A DNA stretch of 64,000 bases, taken from assembly GCA_029747015.1 (NCBI GenBank), contig JAKOGI010001361.1, forward strand, positions 40,001 to 104,000, written 5' to 3'. The stretch is from Carnegiea gigantea (Eukaryota; Streptophyta; Magnoliopsida; Caryophyllales; Cactaceae). Under the pieces are notes generated by a model. That model saw only the letters and a program-made list of their open reading frames with translations, was not told the DNA's origin and ran no database searches. Positions 11,991-27,630 of this stretch are shown here, piece after piece (the first letter of the stretch is position 1; the number at the start of each line of letters is the position of its first letter). The position numbers and the translations under genes were made by a program.

Positions 11991-12720
11991 AACAATCCTT
12001 GAGTTGGGTGTCCTCCCGCCCATCGCTTCTTATGCGCCTTTGGCCCAAAGGGCTAAAGTTGTCCTTGAGTTGGGCGTCCTCTCGCCCACCACTCCTTGAG
12101 CTGGGCGCCTTTCCGCCCATCGATCCTAGAGCTGAGCGCCTTCTTGCCCATCACTCCTTGAGCTAAGTGTCCGCCCGCCCAGCTGCTCCTTACGTGCCTT
12201 TAGCCCAAGAGATTAAGGTTGTTCTTTCGCCCAATGCTCCTTGAGCTGAGTGTCCTCTCGCCCATCGCTTGTTATGCACCTTTAGCCCAAGGGGCTAAGG
12301 CCGTCTTTCAGCTGGGCGTCCTTTTGACCATCGATCCTTGTGCTGGGCATCCTTCCGCCCAACACTCCTTGAACTGGACGTCCTTCTGCCCAAAGCTCCT
12401 TGAGTTGGGTCTCCTCTCACCTTACGCTCTTTTCGCGCTTTTAAGGCCGCCCTTGAGTTGGTCGTCCTCTCCACCAACGATCCGTCAGCGCTTTTAAAGT
12501 CGTCCTTGAGTGGAGCATCCTATCGTCTAACGCTTCTTACGTACCTTTAGCTCTAGGGGCTAAGGCTATCCTTGAGCGAGGCATCCTCCTGCCCAACACT
12601 CTAAACGCGCCTTTAGCCTCAAGGGGCTATGGACATCCTTGAGCTGGGCATCATCTCACCAAGTGCTCCTTATGCGCCTTTGGCCCCCAATTGCTGAGGA
12701 TGTCCTCGCGACCAATATTT
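11990..12720 (+). repeat. Tandem array 2 inside the element
   Basis: About ten variable units are built from CCTTGAGCTGGGCGTCC, TCGCCCATCGCTCCTTATG and CGCCTTTAGCCCAAGGGGCT. The last block resembles the CTTTAGCCCCCAAAGGGGCT core of array 1, so the two arrays appear related. Confidence 0.85.
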
Positions 12721-12854
12721 CTTTGGTGCCTTTACCCTAGAGAAAGAATGATGAGCAAGTCCTGAAACTCAATGGATGGCATAGGGATGAAATTAATTTC
12801 GCATCCCATATGCCCGACTCGGAATGCCTGCAGGTAGAATGTGCGGGGCTAAAT

Positions 12855-13338
12855 GATTTGGAAAAATACAAGCTCTATGCCGCGTCATCATCCACCATAG
12901 CAATGGGCCCCGACAAGCTTAGTCAGGAAACTCAGACATTAGTTTGGGCTAGCAAAAGAGGCCCAAACAAGCTAGAAAGAGAGGAAGCAGTGTAAAGACC
13001 ATCCTACCCCCAAGCTACTTCGGTTATAAATAGAGACCATCCTTCTAGCGCTGAGGGTAGATCCCTAGGCTGTAATGAGCATAGTTCTCCTCATTTATAT
13101 CATGATATTATCAGGTATTTTATCTTTCATTTTTTCTCAAAGATCTCGTCTTTAAAGTTGCAATCTTGGCTCATTATTCATGATACCTGACTTGATCGTT
13201 GGAGGGGTGTTCATTGGATCTACACCCGATGTTTGTCTTTTTTGCAGGTCTGGAGCTTTAGGCCGAGTCGACTTTGAAGATTGCCATGCGTAAGCCCACT
13301 CTTCCGACTCATCATAAAAATTAGTTTCTTCGGAAACA
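12855..13338 (+). repeat. 3' LTR of the non-autonomous element
   Basis: Starts TGATTTGG and ends AAACA; its TATA box is at 13025-13032. It aligns over its whole length with 7315-7805. Its outward transcription would run toward GAPB on the same strand. Confidence 0.92.
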
Positions 13339-13343
13339 AATCT

Positions 13344-14048
13344 GAATTAATTTGACCTAAATTGGACCACACCTTACGCTGAGCAGATCGAACACACCTG
13401 AAAACAAATGTTACCAGCCTAATTACAATTTGATCTACAATAGCCACAACTACTTGTGTGGTGTGTGAGGTATGAGTACAACTCTGATGTTTGTAACTTT
13501 GTGCCAATCTTACTCTGCGCTAGTACTGCAATAATGGAAATATCCATTGAGATGGAGACAGAGCAGCACAGCGGATGAGCGGGAAGGGTTAAGTCTTTTA
13601 CATTCAGGCCGCGTACAGGTACGTATTTGGCCTTATTACTGCAGACTATCTCCTGGCAATTCTGCTCTATTGAAGCGACAGCCAATCATGTACTCCCGAA
13701 AAATATTAATAAATAAATACATAAACAAATAAAAGAGCTGAGTGTGTCTTTCTGTACGCAGTTGGATTTGACTGGATAAAAATCAGTGGCTGGAATTTTG
13801 ATTCTGAGGCTTCAAATATTATCTTATCTTTTGTATTTTTGATCCGCCTTCCTCACCACCCATTTCTTTTCTAAAATTAATTTGAAGCCATAATTTTTTC
13901 AACCTTTTTATAAAAAAAAAAAAAAAAAAAAAACAACTTTGTGGCAACTTAAATATAGCATTAAAAACTGCTGAGAGTATAAATTTGCAAGTGTAAGGCT
14001 TCAGCTTTAGTTGCAGAGAAGGGTAAGTTCCCTAGAGAGAAAGCAAGC
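13344..14048 (+). promoter_or_regulatory. GAPB upstream region
   Basis: A TATA-like GTATAAAT lies at about 13978-13985, roughly 65 nt before the start codon. Two overlapping I-box-like GATAAG/GATAA motifs occur on the - strand at 13819-13828, and another GATAA at about 13774. I-boxes are common in light-regulated promoters of photosynthesis genes. A poly-A tract of about 24 nt is at 13912-13934. The retrotransposon limits the undisturbed upstream region to about 0.7 kb. The regulatory reading is inferred. Confidence 0.5.
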
Positions 14049-19022
<4,974 letters not shown>

Positions 19023-20040
19023 ATGGTCATTTGATTCAACTGTCATACATGGTTCCCAATTTGGCCTATTACTTGGCCATGATTTTTCATGTACAATTTC
19101 ATCAACTGCTCATGATTTTGTATTGATGATTGAGCAAATGAAGAGAAGCATAACTGAATTTAAACGTCAATGAATCACCAGGCATCCAAATTTTACGTAT
19201 ACTTCAATGAATCACCAGGCATCCAAATGTATGTATACTTCTGTTTCTCTATTTGTCAAATGGTGAATCTTACGGATTATTTTGCTTGTTGCACTCCAGT
19301 TTCTTCTAATTCAATTAATGGAGGTGATTATGATTTTGGACACCCGAAACTAAAGTACACTTTTCAGAAGGGAGACTCTGGGATGTCACGGTAATTAGGG
19401 CACCTCTGTCACATTATCATATTGGAGTTTGTTTCTCGTATAACACATTGGATTTTACAACTTTCCAATTTGCTTTTTAGCCCTTGACATCTGACCTAGA
19501 TTTAAAATCAAGTAACATCAGGAATACTATCATAATACCTAAAACAAGGAAAAAGGAAAAGAGAGAAATAATGCTTGAGAATAATTAAATTGAACTATAA
19601 TGAGGTTTTGGTTCATTCTTTATGATGTTTTAGTAAACTCAGTAAATGGACATGATTGCTACGAGTTATATAATTGGAATTGGATTCAAACTTGTCCGAT
19701 CCAAACATTTACGTTCGGATCTTTCATTAGTTTGAACAGCATGAGTCTTAGAAGGGTTTAAGTTTAAAGGTTTTAAATTGAGATCTAATTTTTTTAAAAC
19801 CCAAATGTAGTCCAAATCTAACCTATTGGAGCAATCTTATAATTCCTTTTCTTTTTTAGGCTTTCATATGTGATTTAGCTGTGACAATAACAAAGTCATT
19901 GTTGATAAGGGTTTTGGCAAATTTCAAATTATTTTTCTGGTGCAGAAGAGGGCACATGCCTTAAAATTGATATTGTTAATTTCTAACATTTCTAGGGCAA
20001 GAGGTACCTTCACAATCTGCATTCAGCATATCTAAGAAGT
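19023..20040 (+). other. GAPB 3' flank
   Basis: Probable 3' UTR of about 150 bp, then AT-rich intergenic DNA. A 37-bp direct duplication (19167-19203 and 19204-19240) shares TCAATGAATCACCAGGCATC. Nothing else was recognised. Confidence 0.5.
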
Positions 20041-20336
20041 GTTATAAATTTCATATCGTACCATCCTGGCAACGACGGAAGCATACCATAATAGTCAAGA
20101 AATGGTACAAGCTGCTGTCCTAGTTTGTACGGGTCAATACCATTCTATATCACAAAACACCATATGGTACTAGTATTTTCGGCCAAATACTGCCCGGTAC
20201 ACTAAAACATCAAATTTTTTGTACTTTAATTTTTTAAAATTTTAAAACGGTATGAGTCTAGTACAACAATACATAAATCCGATATGTCTTGTTCCAAATG
20301 AAAAAATAGTACAGTAACAAATACGATGTTTATAAC
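20041..20336. mobile_element. MITE-like element with GTTATAAA termini
   Basis: It begins GTTATAAATTTCATATCGTA and its right end, read on the - strand, begins GTTATAAACATCGTA. The interior is dense in GGTAC/GTACC motifs. The length of about 296 bp and lack of coding fit a MITE. No clear target duplication was found. Confidence 0.5.
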
Positions 20337-20344
20337 TTTGTATG

Positions 20345-20626
20345 TAAGACTTGGGGAGGAGGAGAATTAAAAATAGATATACCTAGAAGCCTATCAATCC
20401 CTAAATTCGCTAACCTATCAAGAATCTCGCTAGCCTCCTGGTAGCTGTGGGAGACCTTCACTTCACAGCCTTCCTAATAGATATTGCTTGATTATCGACA
20501 AGTGGTTGCGGTTCCACCTCCCGTTGTTCCTCAACATCCCCACAGCAACCAGAGAGTCAAGTTGAACCCATACCTTTTTGAAGCCCATGCCCTTAGCTTG
20601 ATTATTAATTACCCTGAAGATTGTGG
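20345..20626 (-). pseudogene. RNase H-like (RVT_3) relic, probably from a LINE
   Basis: On the - strand, one frame reads GFKKVWVQLDSLVAVG, with the Asp of an RNase H-like core. After a frameshift near 20460 the next frame gives EVKVSHSYQEASEILDRLAN, matching the terminal helix (H-x-YREAN-x-ADxLAN) of plant RVT_3 domains. Only this fragment is visible, with no adjacent reverse transcriptase. It is a dead fragment of a non-LTR retrotransposon or of a reverse-transcriptase-like gene. Confidence 0.6.
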
Positions 20627-21762
20627 TATATATATATTGTAGTTCATTTTTTAACGTTTTGATCCTTTATTTTATTGAAGTCCAGCAATTGTTAGCCTAT
20701 TAGGATGTAGAACTCTCTCATAATAAATTTTTTTGATTTAGAAAACTCGAACTAAGATATTATTTCAGGGAAACAAGTGTTAAACCACTTGAAACAACCT
20801 ATGTTAATGTCATATGCTTATTCTTTAGTTCTCTACTCTTTCCATTATGTTTGTAGTTATAATTATAAAATGATCTGTTGATCAATTATAGTTACGAAAT
20901 GGCACATTAATGTCAATCATTATTTATACTTTTTTCAATAATTGGGTCAAAAAATGCGCTTAATTCACAAAAGTATGTCAAGCAAATATAATTTTGTTTT
21001 GCTAAAAAAAACCCCCCTTTTTTTGTGTGCAGAAGAGAGGTTATACCAAAAAAAATATTATTACTTTGTAATAGATACAGCTTAAACTTGTCTAGCAATA
21101 TTTTGAAACAATGGATTCATAAGTCTAAATTAACACCCCTAAAACACCAGCCACTTGATTGGCCTCCTTGCAACAAAATTCAATATTATCATTTGCCTTG
21201 TATTCCTCCATTGCCATCAATCTTACTGATCTAATTAGATGTTTTTTAATACTGAGATATTTAGATTAGTGTCAAGGTGTTTTCGATCTGTTGATTTGTG
21301 TTTATTAGCTGTTACTTTCTTTAGATACAATTGTTCATCCACCTAATTTTTGTTTTCCACCTTTTGGCAAACTACTAATTAATAAAAAATTTGCATTGCC
21401 ATCAACTTCTTGCGTTGTTGGAATAGAAACCAGTGCTCAACACAACCCACCATTTGACCCTCGAACATTGCAAGCACAATTAATTAATCAACATGGATAC
21501 ACAATTTTTCATGCATTTCTCCTGTTGCAATTTTCAATCATCGAAGTATGGTCTTCAACTCAGTCCTCACAAAAGTGCAATTGCCCCAATTTTAAGCATG
21601 CCTATTTCTTCAATTGTCCCTATCATCCTCTAAAGGCCCCAACTATTTCCCTTTGATATCTAGGGATTAGTATTTAAAAGGTTCCACCTTAGCAGTGCTG
21701 TTTGCCAACCAATTGATAATGAAAGTTTGCAAATTCTTGAGTAGTTTGCATTGACTCTTATG
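20627..21762. other. AT-rich intergenic DNA
   Basis: No exon, RNA gene or well-supported repeat. The short open frames have no recognisable motif. Confidence 0.4.
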
Positions 21763-21764
21763 TG

Positions 21765-21890
21765 GCATTTGGTTGAAAGGAATGTAATCACTAATGTAAT
21801 AGAATTAATCAACCATCTAATGTAATTGTCAATGTAATAGAATAGGATACTAATTACATTACAATGTTTGGTTACAAAGTTTTTGCAATT
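21765..21890. repeat. Possible small MITE beside the Copia insertion
   Basis: GGCATTTGGTTGAAAGG at the left and AATGTTTGGTTAC at the right flank several ATGTAAT/ATTACAT motifs. Its ends are only loosely inverted, so this is weak. A similar TAACTAAAC...AACCAAATG stretch occurs near 43720-43815. Confidence 0.3.
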
Positions 21891-21901
21891 ATCATCGGAT
21901 G

Positions 21902-22146
21902 TGTTGACTCTCTTTGTGGCTAAACGGTTTTGGGAAATACAAAATTAACTAAGGATTTGGCTGTGAAATTAAATGGTTGGCAAATTTGAAATAAGCATAA
22001 GAGAAGTAGCCATTTTATACTAATGAATCATGAGAATGATTATGGAGAAAATATGGGAGTATCATTGAAAATTGAAAGATTTTATTTTATTAGAAAATAT
22101 GCTATAGCCTATTCAAATTTCAAATTCAAAATTTGAGAATCATATA
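21902..22146 (+). repeat. Copia 5' LTR, left part
   Basis: It aligns with 41985 to about 42228 of the 3' LTR. It is cut at ATATA by the nested Gypsy element and resumes after 32928. Confidence 0.93.
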
Positions 22147-23673
22147 TGTTGTGATTCCCACAAGTATAGGGTTAATATCGTAATACTTGAAGGTATCGAT
22201 CCTCAGGGATGAGTTATGAGATTAGGTCACAAATTATTAGTTAACATGCTAACCTTAACAAGATACTTAGGCTAAATCACTTAATGAAAGGAAGTGTTAA
22301 CCAGTACGACTAAATCTATGTTGAATTCTATCTACTTTTAAACTAAACTGCAACTGAGAATAGTAACTTTTCAACATTTCAAAACAATGAAAGCAGTATT
22401 CAAAATAACAGTCCAAAATACTGAGTAACCACAATCCAATCTATATTTTGATATTCCCTAGACCAATTAAAGACAAGGGAATGGAGGAAGCTTCACTGCT
22501 ATAACTTGTATCAGAACAATTGAAATTAAAATCCCAAGCATAGATTGGATAATAACAGACAACAGCAGATACGCAATGGAGGAGCAGAACCCAAGTAACC
22601 AAACAACACCAAGCTTGCACAATTCAAATCAGAACTGGAACTTTTAATCTGAATCTCACAACCCAAACCAAATTATGCTAATTGAGAAATTAAAGTTCTT
22701 GGTCTAGAAAAACCAATAAAAAGAAAACTAAGGAAGATTTTACTTGGAAGAATAATGTTCTATGCTATGCTCTCCTAACTCGATTTGCCAACTCGAGATC
22801 CAATTACATAGTTTGAGGACTAAAATCTAGAACTGAAACTGAAAACAAATAAAATCGTAGATTGAAAACGAAAACCAAATCTTGAACTGGGAAACTCTGT
22901 GCTCTACTCTACGCTCCTATTCTGCGCTAATCTCCCCCCTTGCTCTGTTCTTCGGCTTCCATTAAAAGCCCTGAAGAACGCTAACTTTTGCCCCCTCAAT
23001 TGCTTCTCCCTTCATCTTGTCACTGATGCTTTTATGATGGTGATGATGATGGATAATGAATGAGGAGAGAGAGGGCTTGCGGTTTTGGGTGTGAGGGAGG
23101 TGAAGGGTCATGCCCTGTTCGTGGCCTTGCTTCTCGGGTCTGGGCGTCACAGGATGGCATGAAGAAGGCAGGGGAAAGATGGAGAGGGGAAGAAGACAGG
23201 TCATGAGCATGTGCCCAACATGTGATTTCTAAGTGAGAAGAGAGAGACCGGGCTGGGCAATAGAAAGAGAAGGAGCCTCAGCTGCTGTGGGGACCAAAGT
23301 GGGCCTAGCCCACGCGTGAGGGGTTTAAGTGGACAGGGGGAAGGCTGGCAGGCTGCGGGACTGGGCTAGAGAAAAGGGAGAGAAAAATAGGCCGGCCCAA
23401 GGGAGGAGAAGCAAAAGAAGGAGGAGAAGGAGGAACTGGGCTTGAGAGAGCTGGGCCAAATTGGACTACTCTTCTTCCTTTTTTTAAAAAAAAAATCTTT
23501 GCTCTTGTTTGATCCAACAACCCTTTCTTCCAACTTTTATATCCAATTTATTCAAATCTTCATGATACCTACAAAAACAATAAAAACACATCAAAAATTT
23601 AATTAACTAATTTATTATGAGCAAATATTAGGTCGTAAGAGGGATATAAAATATCATAATTATTGGTTGAACA
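22147..23673 (-). repeat. 3' LTR of the Athila-type element
   Basis: On + it begins TGTTGTGATTCCC and ends GGTTGAACA. It aligns throughout with 31384-32923. A CATCATCACCATCATAA-like patch on the - strand encodes a spurious His run. Confidence 0.95.
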
Positions 23674-23690
23674 AATACCCCCAAACCTAA
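23674..23690 (-). other. Polypurine tract of the Athila-type element
   Basis: On the - strand AGGTTTGGGGGTATT directly precedes the TG of the 3' LTR, the expected place for plus-strand priming. Confidence 0.8.
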
Positions 23691-25110
23691 ATTTTGCTCG
23701 TCCTCGAGTAAAATACAAAAACTAAAAATCCTAAAAAAAGAAAATAAAATTCCTAACTCACTTTCGTCGGAATCACGGTTGCACTTAGCACGTGCAATAA
23801 GCCCTTTAAACCGCTAGGTTACCCCTAGTGGACGAGAAAGGTCTCGTGAGAATTTGCAGAAGATATACCTACAAAATCTATAAAAGAAAACATAAACAGA
23901 AACTTGAAAATCTTTTTGGGTTTTTTTTTAAAAAAAATAATATGTATAAAATTGGGAAAAGATATATACATATTCTAATAAACTAAATCACCCATGTGGC
24001 AAAGATATTGGCCTACATATAAACAAATTGTATACATAAAGACTCTCTACCCCATTAATATCATCAAAGTACTAATTTTTCACCCAACTGTACATCAAAA
24101 TTTTGAATCTATTCCAGTACTCGTGTACAAGTGTATCATCATCTTAGAGCTCAGGTTTACCAAAATTAAACTCAACCCCACTTGACTGACACAAATTACA
24201 TTACTGACTTATCAACATAGGAAGCAAACTTTTCCAGTAGCAGTATTGCCTCAAAGGGTAACACCCAGTAACGCATGCCTCAAAGGGTTACTTATCATTC
24301 CAAATTTATTCAATTTTTATTTTCCTATTCTCTCTTCTTTTTTTCCAGTTCCTTTTTATTGTTTTTTTATTTGTTTTCTCATTTTTTTCATTTTTCATTT
24401 TTTTCATTTTCCCTTTTTTTAAATAAAAACCAAAGTAATTGTGTCAAAAACAAGTAGGAGGGCCGATCATGGAAAACTAAGACATTAAGATAATGAGAAT
24501 GATATAAATAGGGATTGGATTACACAGGGATAATGAACAAATGGGGTTAGAATTAGAGCTAAGAATGACACACCAAGAATGGAGACCTAACATGCACATC
24601 ATGCGTATATACGAGCTAACAATCAAAGCACAGGGAATTTAAGTTGACCTGATTAGTGCAAAGCTTCTCCAAAAATAAAACAAAAATCTTTTTTTTTGAA
24701 TTTTAAAAAAAAATTTCAAATTTTTTTTTCAATTTTTTAAGGATTTTTCAAAGTTCCCCACCCCCACACCTAAATCTCACAATGTTCTCATTGAGAGTGG
24801 AAAGCACTATAAGAACCCTAAAATAGAACATAAAAAGAAACATATAAAAAGAAGACTCAAAAACAAAAAGGACATGACTCAAAATCAAAGGTACAACACA
24901 TATACACAAAACAAAACAACCACCTATGCAAAAAAAAAAAAGAGAAAGTAAAAAGAAGAAAAAGAGAAAAGGAGAGAAGGGATGAAAAGAAACCAGGTCG
25001 GGTGCTAAGTACACCCGAGCTATCTTTACACCATCACAAAATCAGGACTTGGCTCGTGGAGTATCAGACACTCCACATCGTTCTTACCGGGCAACTCCAA
25101 AAATTGCTTC
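23691..25110 (-). other. Post-pol non-coding region of the Athila-type element
   Basis: About 1.4 kb between the integrase end and the polypurine tract, with many homopolymer and TTTC runs. Athila relatives may carry an env-like gene here; no frame with signal peptide or membrane spans was found. Confidence 0.6.
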
Positions 25111-25112
25111 AG

Positions 25113-25500
25113 TCACTGGCCATTCACTTTGAATTTAGCTCCACTCTCGAGATCCTGAATTTCGACTGCACCGTAAGGGAAAACACGTGAAACAATATAG
25201 GAACCCGTCCATTGGGACCTTAATTTCCCTGGAAACAAATGGAGTTTAGAATTATATAAGAGTACTTTCATTCTCGGGGAAAACTCTTTCCTAAGAGTAT
25301 ACTTATCATGGAACAACTTCGCTCTCTCTTTGTAAGATCTAGCATTCTCATATGCTTAAGCTCTTATTTCCTCAAGCTCACTCAATTGTAGTCTGCGCTA
25401 TTCACCGACCTCATTCAAGTCATAGTTGAGCATTTTAATGGCCCACCAAGCTCTATGTTCAATCTCAACAGGGAGATGACAAGGCTTACTATAAACAACC
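25113..25500 (-). pseudogene. Integrase C-terminal part (Athila-type pol)
   Basis: The frame 25316-25113 reads FHDKYTLRKEFSPRMKVLL then LRSQWTGSYIVSRVFPYGAV and EIQDLESGAKFKVNGQ, the C-terminal domain typical of Athila/Tat integrases. It is in a different frame from the integrase core, so a frameshift lies near 25500. A stop also lies between 25316 and 25500. Confidence 0.8.
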
Positions 25501-26145
25501 CTATAGGGTGACATACGCAAGGGGGCTATAAGCCCAAAGAGTATCAACAAGCTTGTCGGCCCAATCTTTCCTATTCCGGCTCACTGTCTTCTCTAGAATC
25601 TGCTTAATCTGCCGATTGGACACTTCGACTTGGCTACTGGTTTGGAGATGATAGGGGGTAGCAAGCCTGTGGATTATGGAATACCTTTTCAGTAAGGTAT
25701 CAGAAGACCGGTTATTGAAATGGGTCCTCTGATCACTAATGATAGCTCGGTGCATGCCAAATCTAGCAAAGATATTCTCCCTAAGGAACTTCACGAAAAC
25801 CTTAGCATCATTAGTCTTAGAGGGGATGGCCTCAACCCATTTAAAGACATAATCTACAGCTAACAGAATATACTCATTCCTAAAAGATGATAGAAATGGT
25901 CCCATAAAATCTATTCTCCACACATCAAAAATCTCCACCATAATAATGGGACTCAATGGCATCATATGCCGTCTGCTTATTCTACCCAACTGCTGGCACC
26001 TAGGGCAACTCTTACAATATTCAAAAGCATCCCTAAATAAAGTGGGCCAGTAAAATCCACATTGAAGAACCTTGGCTGCAGTCTTCCTTCCATTAAAATG
26101 CCCCCCCACATGCCTGATCATGATAAAAGAAAGGACACTTCTCAC
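25501..26145 (-). pseudogene. Integrase core (Athila-type pol)
   Basis: 214 codons. The zinc-binding part has [12 protein letters not shown] and [11 protein letters not shown] (H-H-C-C pattern). The catalytic core shows Asp in WRIDFMGPF, Asp in ISDQRTHF and Glu in SSQVEVSNR, the DDE triad. The frame continues from the RT/RNase H frame across a single in-frame stop at 26176-26178. It ends early through a frameshift after LWAYSP. Confidence 0.9.
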
Positions 26146-26175
26146 CTCATTATCGGAAATACACCTCCTAAAGAT

Positions 26176-27630
26176 TTAGTCAGCACAGTACTTAAACAAA
26201 TAAGGATCATCCCAAATAAAGAATTTCACAAGGTGGAAGAACTTATCTCTATCATTCTTGGTCCAACCCTTAGGGATCCTACCAGCAACTAGGTAGTTCA
26301 CAATGTCAGCATACCAGGGATTAGGATGGATAGCATACAATTGCTCATCAGGAAAGCACTCAGAAATGGTGGACTCACTTTCTCTATCATAGAGGATCCT
26401 AGACAAATGGTCAACTACAAGGTTCTCAGAACCTTTCTTATCCCTAATCTCACAATCAAACCCTTGCAAAAGCAAGATCCATCTCACCAGTCTAGGCTTA
26501 GCATTCTTCTTAGAAAGAAGATGCTTAAGCGCAGAGTGATCAGTATAGACAATCACATTAGATCCAATAAGGTAAGGTCTAAACTTTTTAAAATCAAATA
26601 TTACAGCCAAAAATTCTTTCTCAATAACAGTATAGTGCAATTGGGCATCATTTAGAGTATGACTAGCATAATAGATGACATGGGGCTTCTTATCAACATG
26701 CTGTCCTAGAACAACCCTAACAGCATAATCAGATGCATTACACATCAATTCAAATGGTTCTCCCCAGATGCGGGGATGAAGAACGGGAGCAGAGGTCAAG
26801 GCTTCCTTAAGCTTAGTGAACGCCACAAGACAGTCCTCAAAGAAGTGAAATAGCACCTCCTTAGCTAACAAGCTGGTCAAGGGCTTTGCTATCTTACTAA
26901 AGTTTCTAATGAATCGACGATAGAAGCCAGCATGTCCAAGAAAAGACCTTACCTCTTTCACACAGGTGGGAGGGGGAAGATTGACAATCAAATTAGTCTT
27001 AGCCTTGTCTACTTCAATCCCATCTTTAGAAATGATGTGGCCTAAGACTATTTCCTTTTTGACCATGAAATGACACTTCTCCCAGTTCAAAGTCAAATTT
27101 TTCTCCCTACACCTTTCCAACACTTTTCTCAAATTAGACAAACATTCATCAAAGGAAGATCCAAACACAGAAAAGTCATCCATGAAAATCTCCAAGCAGT
27201 GTTCAACTAAATCTGAGAAAATAGAAATCATACAATGTTGAAAGGTAGCAGGGGTATTGCACAGTCCAAACGGCATTCGCTTAAAGGCATATGTCCCAAA
27301 TGGGCAAGTACAAGTAGTCTTCTCCTGATCCTCATGAGCAATAGAGATCTGGGTATAGCCAGAATATCCATCTGCAAAGCAGTAGAAGGAATGTCCAGCC
27401 AACCTCTCTAACATTTGGTCCAAGAAAAGAAGGGAAAAATGGTCTTTTCTAGCGACAGCATTCAATTTCCTATAATCGATACACACACGCCACCCAGCTT
27501 GAACATGAGTAGGGACTAACCCGTTCTTGTCATTCCTAATCACCGTAATACCGGTCTTCTTATGAACAATTTGAACAGGGCTAACCAACTCACTATTAGA
27601 AATTGGGTAAATGATCCATGGTCCAGCCAC
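26176..27630 (-). pseudogene. Reverse transcriptase and RNase H (Athila-type pol)
   Basis: 484 codons. RT motifs include [26 protein letters not shown] sequence, [12 protein letters not shown] and the catalytic FMDDFSVFG. RNase H follows, with [15 protein letters not shown] (Asp), [13 protein letters not shown] (Glu) and [12 protein letters not shown] (Asp). The frame starts downstream of a frameshift near 27610: the upstream frame already contains the beginning of RT ([11 protein letters not shown]). It ends at an in-frame stop before integrase. Catalytic residues look preserved, but one continuous polyprotein cannot be made. Confidence 0.93.

Larger units (their letters stand above)
7315..13338 (+). 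mobile_element. Non-autonomous LTR retrotransposon (LARD-type)
   Basis: It is bounded by LTRs at 7315-7805 and 12855-13338 and flanked by a perfect 5-bp target duplication AATCT (7310-7314 and 13339-13343). A primer-binding-site-like TGGCGCCGTTTGTTGGGA follows the left LTR, which fixes the orientation as +. No gag, protease, RT or integrase motif was recognised in about 5 kb of interior, so it would depend on a partner element. About 3.2 kb of the interior is tandem arrays. The LTRs have diverged clearly by eye, so the insertion is old. It ends 710 bp upstream of the GAPB start codon. Confidence 0.93.

Noticed and set aside
9614..12497. Many 60-114-codon frames on both strands
   Set aside because: They recur in step with the tandem arrays and contain repeated peptides; by-products of GC-rich repeats.
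9441..12720. Regular spaced repeats that could suggest a CRISPR array
   Set aside because: Units are degenerate, contiguous and without unique spacers. They lie between the LTRs of a plant retrotransposon.
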